Below are positions 30,379 to 39,860 of a stretch of DNA of 64,000 nucleotides, one piece after another. The notes under the pieces were generated by a model, which was not told the DNA's origin, did no database searches, and saw only the letters and a list, made by a program, of their open reading frames with translations. Source of the DNA: Pseudomonas chlororaphis (GTDB taxonomy: Bacteria; Pseudomonadota; Gammaproteobacteria; Pseudomonadales; Pseudomonadaceae). Position 1 is the first letter of the stretch. Every line of letters begins with the position of its first letter. Both the position numbers and the translations under genes were made by a program. Location of the stretch: the NCBI GenBank assembly GCA_001023535.1, contig CP011020.1, positions 1,016,001 through 1,080,000 of the forward strand, given 5' to 3'.

Positions 30379-31479
30379 ATGGGATTCAATTGCGGCATCG
30401 TCGGCCTGCCTAACGTCGGTAAGTCCACCCTGTTCAACGCCCTGACCAAATCCGGTATCGCGGCCGAGAACTTCCCCTTCTGCACCATCGAGCCGAACAG
30501 CGGCATCGTGCCGATGCCCGATGCGCGCCTGGACGCCCTGGCGGCAATCGTCAATCCCAAGCGCATCCTGCCGACCACCATGGAATTCGTCGACATCGCG
30601 GGCCTGGTGGCCGGTGCTTCGAAAGGCGAAGGCCTGGGCAACAAGTTCCTGGCCAACATCCGTGAAACCGATGCCATCGCCCACGTGGTGCGCTGCTTCG
30701 AAGACGAGAACGTGATTCACGTCTCCAACAGCGTCGACCCGAAACGCGACATTGAGATCATCGACCTGGAACTGATCTTCGCCGACCTCGACAGCTGCGA
30801 GAAGCAACTGCAGAAAGTCGCCCGCAACGCCAAGGGTGGCGACAAGGACGCCGTGGTCCAGAAAGGCCTGCTGGAGCAACTGATCGCCCACTTCACCGAA
30901 GGCAAGCCTGCGCGCAGCCTGATGAAAAACATGGGCGCCGACGAGAAGCAGGTGATCAAGGGCTTCCACCTGCTGACCACCAAGCCGGTGATGTACATCG
31001 CCAACGTCGCTGAAGACGGCTTCGAAAACAACCCGCACCTGGACGTGGTCAAGGCCATCGCCGAAGAAGAAGGCGCCGTGGTCGTTCCGGTCTGCAACAA
31101 GATCGAAGCGGAAATCGCCGAGCTGGACGACGGCGAAGAGAAGGACATGTTCCTTGAAGCCCTCGGCCTGGAAGAGCCGGGCCTGAACCGCGTGATCCGT
31201 GCCGGTTACGAGATGCTTCACCTGCAGACCTACTTCACCGCTGGTGTCGAAGAAGTCCGCGCCTGGACCGTCCGCGTCGGTGCCACCGCTCCGCAAGCCG
31301 CTGGCGTGATCCACACCGACTTCGAAAAAGGCTTTATCCGCGCCGAAGTCATCGCCTACAACGACTTCATCCAGTTCAAGGGTGAGGCCGGTGCCAAGGA
31401 AGCCGGCAAATGGCGCCTGGAAGGCAAGGAATACGTGGTCAAGGACGGCGACGTGATGCACTTCCGCTTCAACGTCTAA
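30379..31479 (+). CDS. ychF: Redox-regulated ATPase/GTPase YchF
   Basis: A 366-residue Obg-related P-loop protein binding ATP in preference to GTP. G1 is [18 protein letters not shown] (residues 5-22), followed by [18 protein letters not shown]; the DxxG equivalent is [11 protein letters not shown] domain occupies the last 85 residues ([17 protein letters not shown] to [13 protein letters not shown]). It associates with ribosomes and is linked to stress tolerance in other bacteria. Last gene of the rplY-pth-ychF group, ended by a bidirectional hairpin terminator. Confidence 0.95.
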   Translation: MGFNCGIVGLPNVGKSTLFNALTKSGIAAENFPFCTIEPNSGIVPMPDARLDALAAIVNPKRILPTTMEFVDIAGLVAGASKGEGLGNKFLANIRETDAIAHVVRCFEDENVIHVSNSVDPKRDIEIIDLELIFADLDSCEKQLQKVARNAKGGDKDAVVQKGLLEQLIAHFTEGKPARSLMKNMGADEKQVIKGFHLLTTKPVMYIANVAEDGFENNPHLDVVKAIAEEEGAVVVPVCNKIEAEIAELDDGEEKDMFLEALGLEEPGLNRVIRAGYEMLHLQTYFTAGVEEVRAWTVRVGATAPQAAGVIHTDFEKGFIRAEVIAYNDFIQFKGEAGAKEAGKWRLEGKEYVVKDGDVMHFRFNV

Positions 31480-31529
31480 TGCCTGCCTGCTTGCGTAATC
31501 GGAAGTAGGAAAAAGCTCTGCTGCTGTTT

Positions 31530-31556
31530 GAAAAGCCCCTTCATTGGGGCTTTTCG
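31530..31556. terminator. Intrinsic terminator between ychF and the RTX gene
   Basis: GAAAAGCCCC pairs with GGGGCTTTTC around TTCATT. A- and T-rich on both sides, so it can serve ychF from the left and the leftward RTX gene from the right. Confidence 0.88.
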
Positions 31557-31627
31557 CTGTCTGGCGACAGGGATGAAGCCATCGCGTGGCAGCCAACCCA
31601 CCGCCACGCGACCGTCTCGAGCAGGCA

Positions 31628-33691
31628 TCAGGTCAACAGATGCCCTGGATCGACCTCTGGCGCGACGCCAACCATCCCTACCCCGGCATCAGGCGCGAAG
31701 ATCATGTGGTCCTCGTCAAGGCTTTCCCGCCAGTCTCCAGCAAGGCCGATCTGGAACCAGTGGCCCTGTGCATCCGCCTCTACATCCTTCAGGTAGGTGC
31801 GATCCGATGCTTGGTTGTAAACCACCTTCAGCGTCGTGCCCGTCCCCTCTCCGAAGCCGGTATAGCCCAGCGCCGATACATCGATCCTGTCGTCGACCGT
31901 GAAGCCTTCGATAAGGTCGGTGAAGCTCTGGCTGTCCGTGCGATAGCTGTCCTCGGTGGAGGTATAGCGGAAAATGTCGGCGTTCTGCTGATGATCGGTC
32001 CAGAGAGAGAGGTCGGTTCTGTCGCCGCCGTTGAGGCGGTCAGCGCCCCTGCCGCCGATGATGACATCTGCGCCCGCACCGCCGTTGATGCGATCATTAC
32101 CGTCCAGGCCATAGATGATTTCCGACAAGGCAGAACCGGTGATCGTGTCTTGGGTAGCCGAACCTTCTACAGTGGGCGCGGTGAACACCAGGTGGGTGCC
32201 GTTCAACTGCCCCACCCAATTGCCGTCCAGGGCCAACTCAAACCGCTGCCCAGCGGCGTCGGCATCGAAGCTCTTGAGGTAGGTGCGCGTGCCGTCGGCG
32301 CTGGCCACCACGGCCAAGGTTGCGTCGTGACCATTGCCGATGCCGATGAAGCCCAGGCCTATAAGGTCGATGCGATCCTGAAAGGCATCGAAGTCCAGGA
32401 TCCGGTCGCTGCTGTTTTGCGTATCGGTACGGAAGCTGTCGCTCAGTTCGGTAAAACGGAAGATGTCAGCGCCAGCGCCCCCTTGCAGAAGATCGCGCCC
32501 GCCATTGCCCTGGAGCACATCGTCGCCCGCCAGGCCGTGGATGATCTCGGCGGCATCGGAGCCTTGCAGGATTTCCTCGCCGGCGCCCCCCTCCACATGA
32601 AGATTGCCATCCTGGCTGCCGAAGCCGGTATCTACGCTGCCATCCGCGTTCAAGCGAATGACGCTGAAGTCCCCGCTGCTCGTGCCGGCAGCCACGATCT
32701 TGCCATCGGCTTGTACCGCCAAGGCCACCGGCGTGTCCGCCTCGAAGGTCACCTTGCCATGGGCACCAAAGCCGGTATCAAAGGAACCGTCAGCGTTAAG
32801 CCGTGCCACGGTAGCCCAGGGGTCGCCTGCGACATAGCCCATGACAATGATCTTGCCGTCCGCCTGCAGGGTAACCACCGAGTCTTCGCCGAAGCCCATG
32901 GCGGGGCTCAGGTAAAGGACGCCGTTGTCACCGAAATGGCTGTCCCGCTGACCATCAGGGGTGAAGCGCTGCAGGGCGTACGTCGGTTCTCCCATGCCGG
33001 CCGCATTGTAGGCCGCTGCGACCACGACACCGCCGTCGGCCTGCACCGCCGTCGAAATCCCTCCGTTGTAGTACGGGTCGGCGGGGATGTTCACTGTCAG
33101 CACGCCTTTGTCGCCAAAGCCATCGACGAACGTGCCATCGTCGCCGACCCTCGTCACGGTGGCCTGGTCAAACCCGCGGGCACTGACCTGGAAGGTGCCA
33201 TCGGTATTGGCCGTCAGGTCGATATCCTTGAAGTCATGGCTGATGCCGACCGTCATGACACCGCCCTGGCCAAAGGTTGCATCGCGCGTCCCATCGCTGT
33301 TGTAGCGCTCCACCTGTATACCGGTATTCAGCGCCACGGCGACAAGCACCTTGCCATCGGACTGCACCGCCGTCAGCTCGTAGCGCGACGCCGGGGCTAT
33401 CGCGGCAGGGACAATGTCGATGCCTGCGTCATGGAAGCCGGTGTCCAGGCTGCCATCGGCGTTCAGGCGAACAACGCAGTGGTTCTGTTCGTAACCGTAG
33501 CTTTCCTCGCCGGGCGCCCCGGGGTATCCCCAGGCTAGGTATTCGGTATAGCCGCCAATCAGTATCTTGCCGTCCGGTTGGATAATGATGCTCTGGTTAT
33601 CGTCGAACAGGCCGTTGAGATCGACCTGGACAGTGCCAGGACCCGTTCTCACGGTATGGGTACTTTCCGTCGTACTGTCGGCGGTTGCCAT
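31628..33691 (-). CDS. Delta-60 repeat and RTX calcium-binding protein
   Basis: A 687-residue acidic, cysteine-poor protein without a signal peptide. Residues about 25-350 are a series of delta-60-type repeats (QPDGKILIGG, LQADGKIIVMG and VQADGKIVAAG, alternating with LNADGSxDTGF), likely a beta-propeller. Two blocks follow, each made of RTX nonapeptides plus a serralysin-like C-terminal module. The first is GLAGDDVLQGNGGRDLLQGG, ending in ADIFRFTELSDSFR; the second is GLDGNDRINGGAGADVIIGG, ending in ADIFRYTSTEDSYR. RTX proteins are normally exported by type I secretion and fold on Ca2+; no transporter genes are adjacent. AAAGGA precedes the ATG. Role (adhesion, surface protein) unknown. Confidence 0.82.
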   Translation of the reverse strand: MATADSTTESTHTVRTGPGTVQVDLNGLFDDNQSIIIQPDGKILIGGYTEYLAWGYPGAPGEESYGYEQNHCVVRLNADGSLDTGFHDAGIDIVPAAIAPASRYELTAVQSDGKVLVAVALNTGIQVERYNSDGTRDATFGQGGVMTVGISHDFKDIDLTANTDGTFQVSARGFDQATVTRVGDDGTFVDGFGDKGVLTVNIPADPYYNGGISTAVQADGGVVVAAAYNAAGMGEPTYALQRFTPDGQRDSHFGDNGVLYLSPAMGFGEDSVVTLQADGKIIVMGYVAGDPWATVARLNADGSFDTGFGAHGKVTFEADTPVALAVQADGKIVAAGTSSGDFSVIRLNADGSVDTGFGSQDGNLHVEGGAGEEILQGSDAAEIIHGLAGDDVLQGNGGRDLLQGGAGADIFRFTELSDSFRTDTQNSSDRILDFDAFQDRIDLIGLGFIGIGNGHDATLAVVASADGTRTYLKSFDADAAGQRFELALDGNWVGQLNGTHLVFTAPTVEGSATQDTITGSALSEIIYGLDGNDRINGGAGADVIIGGRGADRLNGGDRTDLSLWTDHQQNADIFRYTSTEDSYRTDSQSFTDLIEGFTVDDRIDVSALGYTGFGEGTGTTLKVVYNQASDRTYLKDVEADAQGHWFQIGLAGDWRESLDEDHMIFAPDAGVGMVGVAPEVDPGHLLT

Positions 33692-33860
33692 GGCTTAATC
33701 CTTTAAGGGGGAGCTGGACCCGTGACTTTAGTAAAGGGTTCAGGATTTGCACGCTGCCCCGACGCGCCGACGCGCCCCACTCGACGAGCGGCGTGTGCTG
33801 GCCGGTTGGCTTCGCTGGTGAGCTCAGGAGCCGGGCCTGGCATGCGGTACCCTGTAGTCG

Positions 33861-33900
33861 CCCACAAAAAAGCCGCGTTGATTCGCGGCTTTTTTGTGGG
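33861..33900. terminator. Bidirectional intrinsic terminator
   Basis: CCCACAAAAAAGCCGCG pairs with CGCGGCTTTTTTGTGGG around TTGATT. It ends the leftward 34979-33944 operon and isolates the RTX gene. Confidence 0.92.
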
Positions 33901-33943
33901 CGGGTATCAACCGGCCCTGGGTAATGCTCGTTGAATCGCGGGG

Positions 33944-34531
33944 CTAGAACAAATAGCCCATGTAGACGGCCGCGCCGCCACCGGCCTGCACGCCGGCGTT
34001 CATGCCCGCCATGACCAACGCGCCCTTGGCCGACTGCAACAGCTGGCGGTTGACTGTGCTATGGGCGATCAGCGAGGTGGCCGGAGTGGAGCTCATCGCC
34101 ACTGACAAGGCCAGCAGCTTGGGATCGAGCCCGAACAACAGGGCGGTGGCCGAACCACCGACCACCAGGCCTGCGCCCACCTCGGTGTACAGGCAAGGTC
34201 CGGTGATGTCGTCGTCGGTCAGGTCACGGCTGGCCAAGGCATCGCTGACAAACACCTTGCCAGTGCTGGGAAAGGCCTCTGCCGCGCCGGCCGCGCCCAC
34301 GCTCTTGCCCTTGATCTGCAAATTGACCTTGCCGAAGCGTGGCAGCCGCGCACCAAACCCGACGCCCAGGCCAACACCGCCGTAGCAGTAGCTGACGTCC
34401 TTGCCCTCTGGCGAACGCAGGATGATCGAACCGCCACTGCCCGCCACGATCGCCACGGTGACGCCGCCACCGCTGGCGGTCTGGTATTGCCAGCGACTTT
34501 CATTGACCGGGATTGGGATGTTGTAGCTCAT
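33944..34531 (-). CDS. Unrecognised glycine-rich protein (195 aa)
   Basis: Begins MSYNIPIPVNESRWQYQTAS and is rich in Gly, Ala and Val, with repeated small-residue stretches (GVGLGVGFGARLP, GAGLVVGGSATALLFG, GGGAAVYMGYLF) that could form hydrophobic helices or membrane-inserting segments. No signal peptide. AAAGGA lies well before the ATG at 34531; the much longer frame upstream is an antisense-like shadow of the neighbour. It lies four bases downstream of the DUF3592 gene and forms a two-gene operon with it. No family recognised. The composition is compatible with a pore-forming or secreted toxin-like protein, but that is speculation. Confidence 0.65.
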   Translation of the reverse strand: MSYNIPIPVNESRWQYQTASGGGVTVAIVAGSGGSIILRSPEGKDVSYCYGGVGLGVGFGARLPRFGKVNLQIKGKSVGAAGAAEAFPSTGKVFVSDALASRDLTDDDITGPCLYTEVGAGLVVGGSATALLFGLDPKLLALSVAMSSTPATSLIAHSTVNRQLLQSAKGALVMAGMNAGVQAGGGAAVYMGYLF

Positions 34532-34535
34532 ACGT

Positions 34536-34979
34536 TCAAAATCCTTTATGTGAATGAACCGCACCGCGGCCGCGCTGACGCAAGACGCTGGCCAGGCCGA
34601 CGAGGGAGAACACCAGGCCGATCGCGCCCAGGACCGCCGAAGTACCCCACAGCGCCCCCAGGTCATCGACGATGGCGCTGCCGGCCGGCTGCTCGGGCAG
34701 GTAATGCACGCGCACAGCCTGATCCTGCTGGTAGCCAAAGATAAAGCCGCCCTGGGGATAGGATATTTTTTCACCGCTGGCGCTGGTGAAGGCGATCTCA
34801 GGGTGCGAGCCGCCGGCATTCAGGCGGCTGACGACACCGTCGGCGATCTGTGCGCGCGCGAGAAACTCGCGGCGCTCAAGGGTGAGATTGACCGTGATGA
34901 CCAACAGGCCGATACCGATCAGGGCAAACAGCAGGCCCAGCAATACCTTCCCGATGGGTGACGAAGAGTCGTTAGCCAT
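34536..34979 (-). CDS. DUF3592-type membrane protein
   Basis: A 147-residue protein with a hydrophobic segment near the N-terminus (VLLGLLFALIGIGLLVITVNL, about residues 12-32) and a second near the C-terminus (about 112-132). Between them lies an exposed domain matching DUF3592 in pattern (ADGVVSRLNAGGSHPEIAF, then YPQGGFIFGYQQDQAVRVHYLP). The domain is probably periplasmic or extracytoplasmic. First gene of a two-gene unit with the glycine-rich protein downstream. Function of DUF3592 is unknown; some members lie near secretion-system or contact-dependent loci. Confidence 0.7.
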   Translation of the reverse strand: MANDSSSPIGKVLLGLLFALIGIGLLVITVNLTLERREFLARAQIADGVVSRLNAGGSHPEIAFTSASGEKISYPQGGFIFGYQQDQAVRVHYLPEQPAGSAIVDDLGALWGTSAVLGAIGLVFSLVGLASVLRQRGRGAVHSHKGF

Positions 34980-35090
34980 GATTGTCTCGCAATCGTCCTT
35001 GAAAGAGGGCCGTCAGGATAACAAGAAGTGTCACGCTGTCGCACCCTCGGCAAGCATTTCGCCAAGCACCTGCCCGTCAGCCCCTGGCGC

Positions 35091-36641
35091 CTACGCGTCC
35101 CTGCGCATCAGGACCCGCGTAACGCGACGCTCCTGCACCTCCACGACGGTCACGTTCCACCCCTCCCAATGCAATTGGTCGCCGATGACTGGCAAGCGAT
35201 CCAGCAGGCTCATGACCCACCCGGCGAGTGTCTGGTAATCATCGGTCGCTTGCGCCTGGAAATCGACGTGCTCGCGGATCTGGCTAAGATTCAGCGCACC
35301 GCTGACCAGATAGCCATCGTCCTGCGCGACGATGTTCGGCCCTTCGATTTCACTGGCGTCCGGCAGCTCGCCGGCGATGGATTCGAGGATGTCGGTCATG
35401 GTGAGCAGGCCGATGAAGTCGCCGAATTCGTTCACCACGAACGCAATGTGGGTGGACGCCTTGCGCATCTGCTCCAACGCGTTGAGGATCGTGAAGCTGT
35501 CCAGCAGGTTGATGGCCTGGCGCGCCATGGCTTCCAGGTTGGGCGGATTGCCGGCGAGCATTTCCTTGAGCAATTCCTTCTTGTGGATAAAGCCCAAGGG
35601 CTCATCCACGCGCCCTTCCCGAATCAACGGCAGTCGGGAATACGACGAATGCATCAACCTCGTACGGATCGCTTGCGGCGCGTCGTCCAGGTCAATGTGG
35701 TCGACCTCCGCACGCGGTGTCATCACCGTGCGGATCGGGCGCTCCGCCAACTGCAGCACGCCACTGATCATGACGCGCTCGCGCCGATCGAACACCTGCT
35801 CGACCTCGTCACCGGCGAGCATGTCGGCGATTTCCTCGCCCACTTCTTCGGCACTCAACTTCTGCCCACCGAGCAATCGCATCACCGCATGGGCGGTACG
35901 CTCCCGCATCGGCCGGCGACCTTGCAGGCTCTTCTTGCGACGCGCCCGCGCCAACTGGTTGAACAACTCGATCAGGATCGAGAAACCAATCGCGGCGTAG
36001 AGGTAGCCTTTCGGGATATGAAAGCCCAGGCCCTCTGCGGTGAGGCTGAAACCGATCATCATCAGGAAGCCCAGGCAGAGCATGATGACCGTGGGGTGCG
36101 AGTTGACGAAACGGGTCAGCGGCTTGCTGGCAACGATCATCAGGCCGATGGAGAAAATCACCGCGATCATCATGACCGACAAGTGCTCCACCATCCCCAC
36201 GGCGGTGATGACCGCGTCCAGCGAAAAGACCGCATCGAGCACCACGATCTGCGCCACGATCGGCCAGAACAGCGCATAGGCAGCGTTGCCGGAGCGTTGC
36301 GCCACATGGCCTTCAAGGCGCTCATGCAACTCCATGGTGGCCTTGAACAACAGGAACACGCCACCGAACAGCATGATCAGGTCCCGGCCCGAGAACGTCT
36401 TGCCGAACACCTCGAACAACGGTTCGGTCAGGGTCACCATCCAGGAAATGCTGGCCAACAGACCCAGGCGCATCAACAACGCCAGCGACAGGCCGATCAC
36501 CCGGGCACGATCACGCTGCTCGGGCGGCAACTTGTCCGCGAGGATGGCAATGAATACGAGGTTATCGATGCCGAGCACCAGCTCCAGCACGATCAGGGTC
36601 AACAGGCCAAGCCAGGCCGTGGGGTCGACGATCCATTCCAT
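35091..36641 (-). CDS. TerC-family membrane protein with CBS and CorC domains
   Basis: A 516-residue protein. The N-terminal TerC domain (about residues 1-240) has seven or so membrane segments and the acidic metal-type motif [20 protein letters not shown] (about 18-37), repeated as [17 protein letters not shown]. It is followed by two CBS domains (about 300-420; [14 protein letters not shown], then [20 protein letters not shown]) and a CorC/HlyC C-terminal domain (about 430-510). E. coli YoaE and YegH share this architecture. TerC proteins are linked to metal export or membrane-protein metalation; the CBS pair probably senses nucleotides. Often annotated as a tellurium-resistance or hemolysin-like protein. 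Monocistronic. Confidence 0.85.
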   Translation of the reverse strand: MEWIVDPTAWLGLLTLIVLELVLGIDNLVFIAILADKLPPEQRDRARVIGLSLALLMRLGLLASISWMVTLTEPLFEVFGKTFSGRDLIMLFGGVFLLFKATMELHERLEGHVAQRSGNAAYALFWPIVAQIVVLDAVFSLDAVITAVGMVEHLSVMMIAVIFSIGLMIVASKPLTRFVNSHPTVIMLCLGFLMMIGFSLTAEGLGFHIPKGYLYAAIGFSILIELFNQLARARRKKSLQGRRPMRERTAHAVMRLLGGQKLSAEEVGEEIADMLAGDEVEQVFDRRERVMISGVLQLAERPIRTVMTPRAEVDHIDLDDAPQAIRTRLMHSSYSRLPLIREGRVDEPLGFIHKKELLKEMLAGNPPNLEAMARQAINLLDSFTILNALEQMRKASTHIAFVVNEFGDFIGLLTMTDILESIAGELPDASEIEGPNIVAQDDGYLVSGALNLSQIREHVDFQAQATDDYQTLAGWVMSLLDRLPVIGDQLHWEGWNVTVVEVQERRVTRVLMRRDA

Positions 36642-36810
36642 GGGGATTATTCACTCCCTCGAAAAGACGTCGCAAAAAGGCGGGGGTTGAAATGGAGCAA
36701 GCTGCCGGGAGGTTCCACGTGGGCGTTCATATCGACCTGAAAGTAATTGGGGATAAAAATCCTACATAACTTCAGGACATGTCATACGAGCGGAATCATT
36801 ACAGGATCTG

Positions 36811-36850
36811 ACAAAACCCTGCATCGCACACCGATGCAGGGTTTTGTCAT
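36811..36850. terminator. Bidirectional intrinsic terminator
   Basis: ACAAAACCCTGCATCG pairs with CGATGCAGGGTTTTGT. It lies 48 bases beyond the end of the leftward chemoreceptor gene at 36898. Confidence 0.9.
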
Positions 36851-36897
36851 GTCTGGACGAAGGCCCTTGGCTTGGGCTAGAGGGCGGTTGGCGCCCT

Positions 36898-39060
36898 TCA
36901 GGCGCGCTTGACCTTGAAGCGACTCAATACCCGCTGCATCACGCCGGCCCGCTCCGACAGGTCCTTGGCCGCCGTTGCGCATTCCTGTGAGTTGGACTGG
37001 TTTTTCTGCGTCACTTCATCGATCTGTTCCAACCCGACGCTGGCCTGCTGCAAGCCCGAGGCCTGCTCGCTGGACGCCTGGTAGATCAGCGAGACGAGGT
37101 TGGAGACCGAACTGGTGCCATGGACGATGTTCTTGAGGGATTCGGCGGTCCGGCCGGCAATGACCATGCCGCGTTGGGTCTTGCCGGACGAATCGGCAAT
37201 CAGCGCCGCCGTCTGCTGTGCAGCTTCGGCACTGCGGGCGGCCAGGCTGCGTACCTCGTCCGCCACGACGGCAAAACCACGCCCGAGCTCACCAGCCCGG
37301 GCGGCCTCGATGGCTGCGTTCAACGCCAGCAGGTTGGTTTGCGCGGCAATGTTGTCGATGGTGGTGATGATTGCCGTGATGTCCTTGCCCGAACTGTCGA
37401 TGTCGGCCATCGCGGCAATCAACTCGCTCATCAGCTTGTCGCTTTCTCCGGCATCGGCGCGGGACGCCTGGGACTGCTCGTCGGCTTTCTTGGCGTTGGC
37501 GGCGTTGTCCCGGGTCTGGGCAGCCATTTGCGTCATCACGGCGCTGATCTCGGTGATCGACGAAGCGGAATTGGAAGCCCCCTCGGACAAGGATTGACTC
37601 AGGTCGGTGACCTGCGCCGAACTGCCGCTGATTTGCGTGGCGCTGGCCTGGACTTCGCAGATCAACTGGTTGAGGTTGCCGACCATCTTCTCCAGCGATT
37701 TGCCAAGGGTATCGTGGGGCGAGGACAGCCGGACCTCCAGATCCAGGTCGCCTTCGGAGATGCGTTCGGCCACCCTGACCTGCCGTTGCAGGCTCTCGGA
37801 CATGTCATTGAGGGCAATCGACAGTTGCCCGACTTCGTCTTCGGATTTCTGCACCAGGCGCCGGGAGAAATCCCCCAGGCTGATGTTGGCGGCCAGGGCC
37901 GCGGCCTCGCGAATCGGCCCGACGATCTTGGCCGCGGCCAGCCACAGGGCCGCCAGGGCCAGCAGGGAAATACCCAACCCCACCGACACTTGCCAGATGC
38001 TGTTGCTGATACTGCGCGACTGCAACTCCTGCTCCAGGGCGATGGCCTGGCTCATGACCACCGCCTTGGGCAGCCGGATGAGCACCGCCCACGGCTTGCC
38101 TGTGCGCCCCAGCTCAATGGGCATCAACACTTCGATGTTCTGCGTTTGCGTATTGAGCTGGCCGTCACCCCGACCACTCTGGATATCGCGTAACACTTTT
38201 TCCCAAGAGTCGGGCAACAGCGTTTTGATGGGCTGCCCGATCAGTTCGGTACGCTGGCTGTCGGCAACCACTAGCCCTTGGTTGCTCATGATCGATACGG
38301 AGCCCTTGCCGCCGTAGAGGTCGGCAGACATCTGCTCGCTGAGTTTCTGGATAAAAGCGATGTCGAAGTCCGCCCCCACTACGCCACGGAACTTGCCGTC
38401 GGACACGATCGGCACCGATAAGGTGGTCAGCCAGACGTTCTTGCCCTGGACCACGTAAGGGATAGGGTCCAACACGCTTTCCTTCAGGGTGTCGCGCGGG
38501 CCGCTGTACCACCCTCCCTTGGGCACGCCGTTGGGATGGCGGTCTGCCGAGTCGTATTCCACCAGGGGTTGCACCGCGACATGGCCGTCGGCGCTGCGTG
38601 TCCAGTAAGGCGTGAAACGTCCCGTCAGTGGGTTGTTGCCATCACGTTCATTACGGAACGCGAGATCCTGCCCATCCAGCGCATCCGGCTCCCAGCAGGA
38701 ATAGGTGCCATTGAACTCGGGGTTGTCCTTGAGAACACTGAGCAAGATGGTGTTGACCTGATCGCGCCCCAGCACCAGCGGGCTCTGAGATGCCTTGCTG
38801 GCAGCAAAGGTGTTGGCCATGGTGCGGGCCGCATCCAAGGCATTTTGCAACTTGGCCTGGATGGCGTTGGCCCGGGATCCGGCCAGGTTCTGAATTTCCC
38901 GGATCGTTGATTTTTCAATCAACGTCGTCACTTCGTTAGAAACATACTGCTCATTGGAACGAGCGGAAAAGAGCCCGTAGACAACCAGACTGATCGACGA
39001 GATGAACAGGCATACGCCCGCCGTGACACAAATACGTGCCTGCAATGACTTGAACTTCAT
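36898..39060 (-). CDS. Methyl-accepting chemotaxis protein with dCache sensor
   Basis: A 720-residue inner-membrane chemoreceptor. First membrane segment about residues 10-31, periplasmic double-Cache domain about 32-350, second membrane segment about 354-378, HAMP about 380-433, then the cytoplasmic signalling helices. The hairpin tip is intact ([37 protein letters not shown], about 570-606). The Cache core [32 protein letters not shown] and [11 protein letters not shown] resembles receptors for amino acids or amines, but the ligand cannot be told. No C-terminal pentapeptide for CheR tethering is apparent (ends KVKRA). AGGGG precedes the ATG. Divergent from the next chemoreceptor gene, with 800 bases between. 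Confidence 0.93.
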   Translation of the reverse strand: MKFKSLQARICVTAGVCLFISSISLVVYGLFSARSNEQYVSNEVTTLIEKSTIREIQNLAGSRANAIQAKLQNALDAARTMANTFAASKASQSPLVLGRDQVNTILLSVLKDNPEFNGTYSCWEPDALDGQDLAFRNERDGNNPLTGRFTPYWTRSADGHVAVQPLVEYDSADRHPNGVPKGGWYSGPRDTLKESVLDPIPYVVQGKNVWLTTLSVPIVSDGKFRGVVGADFDIAFIQKLSEQMSADLYGGKGSVSIMSNQGLVVADSQRTELIGQPIKTLLPDSWEKVLRDIQSGRGDGQLNTQTQNIEVLMPIELGRTGKPWAVLIRLPKAVVMSQAIALEQELQSRSISNSIWQVSVGLGISLLALAALWLAAAKIVGPIREAAALAANISLGDFSRRLVQKSEDEVGQLSIALNDMSESLQRQVRVAERISEGDLDLEVRLSSPHDTLGKSLEKMVGNLNQLICEVQASATQISGSSAQVTDLSQSLSEGASNSASSITEISAVMTQMAAQTRDNAANAKKADEQSQASRADAGESDKLMSELIAAMADIDSSGKDITAIITTIDNIAAQTNLLALNAAIEAARAGELGRGFAVVADEVRSLAARSAEAAQQTAALIADSSGKTQRGMVIAGRTAESLKNIVHGTSSVSNLVSLIYQASSEQASGLQQASVGLEQIDEVTQKNQSNSQECATAAKDLSERAGVMQRVLSRFKVKRA

Positions 39061-39860
39061 ATCAACCCCTGCTGATTCTATAAAGGGCCAGCGTCAACGA
39101 CGGCGGCATTCCAACTTGTGCACGACGTAGCAAATAACAATCGATCGCTGCTGCTTGTGCGACGCCCAGGCGAATGCCTTGCAGAGCGCGGCAATACAGC
39201 TATCCAGGAACATTTCAACGTGGCGGGTCGGGGCACGAATCCAGCTTTGCGCTTGCGCGCTGGACGCGCTATTCGAATCAAACCGAGGGCCTTATCTTGA
39301 GGAACAAGGGCGATCAGGGGCAAGAATGTGAACGCCTGCTTTTGCTGTAAGCACAAGTCACCTTTGAATAAGGCCGCAGAATCCATTCATACCCATAACC
39401 ACGGCGGCAAATTAACACGGGCCTTATTTCTACAACATCAACTTAGGACTTATATAAATCAGTACTTTGGTCGCAATTGCACAGGGAAGTGGACCTGCTC
39501 GCGAAGGCGACGGTACCGGTTGGCGACGCTGGTTCAGCGGGTCATTTCGTGGGAAGCGGGCTCGCTCATCCAGAGTGCCATTTTTCAGTGCGATGAGGTG
39601 GCCCATCGAGGTGCAACAGCTCTGGAAAGAAATGCCCTGCAAACAGGGTGATAGCCCAACGCCATGGTCTGAATCTTGCCTTGTAAATGCTCTACAACGC
39701 GGCCCCTTACAAAGGGGACCGAGAATGGGAAGTTTCGCTACAGAGCTGGCCTACAGAGCCGATTTGGACAAACTTTCGAGGCCTTTTAAAAGGGCACCTG
39801 TTTCAGCACGCGTGTAAAAACGCACAAAAACAGTGCACAGGTGTTCAGGGGAGTATGGGC
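39061..39860. other. Intergenic region between two chemoreceptor genes
   Basis: About 800 bases with no convincing gene; ORFs here are under 110 codons and lack ribosome sites. It holds a decayed REP pair (39487-39571), an AT-rich patch at 39405-39475, a CCCCTT-ACA-AAGGGG hairpin at 39703-39717 and a CCTTTTAAAAGG palindrome at 39782-39793. The two hairpins are probably in the leader of the rightward chemoreceptor. No flagellar sigma-28 promoter of standard form was found. Confidence 0.4.
39487..39571. repeat. Degenerate REP elements
   Basis: GACCTGCTCGCGAAGGCGAC and, about 60 bases on, GTGGGAAGCGGGCTCGCTCA: eroded copies of the GCGAGC-core family. Confidence 0.45.

Noticed and set aside
31586..33538. 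650-codon ORF opposite the RTX gene
   Set aside because: The minus-strand frame has obvious delta-60 and RTX repeats and a ribosome site; the plus frame mirrors them.
33944..34979. Toxin-immunity or secreted-effector pair
   Set aside because: Composition and operon structure alone are suggestive; no toxin motif, secretion signal or adjacent secretion gene supports the call, so it is listed only as an unrecognised pair.
35028..36740. 570-codon ORF opposite the TerC-CBS gene
   Set aside because: His/Gln/Arg-rich shadow; the minus strand carries intact TerC, CBS and CorC features.
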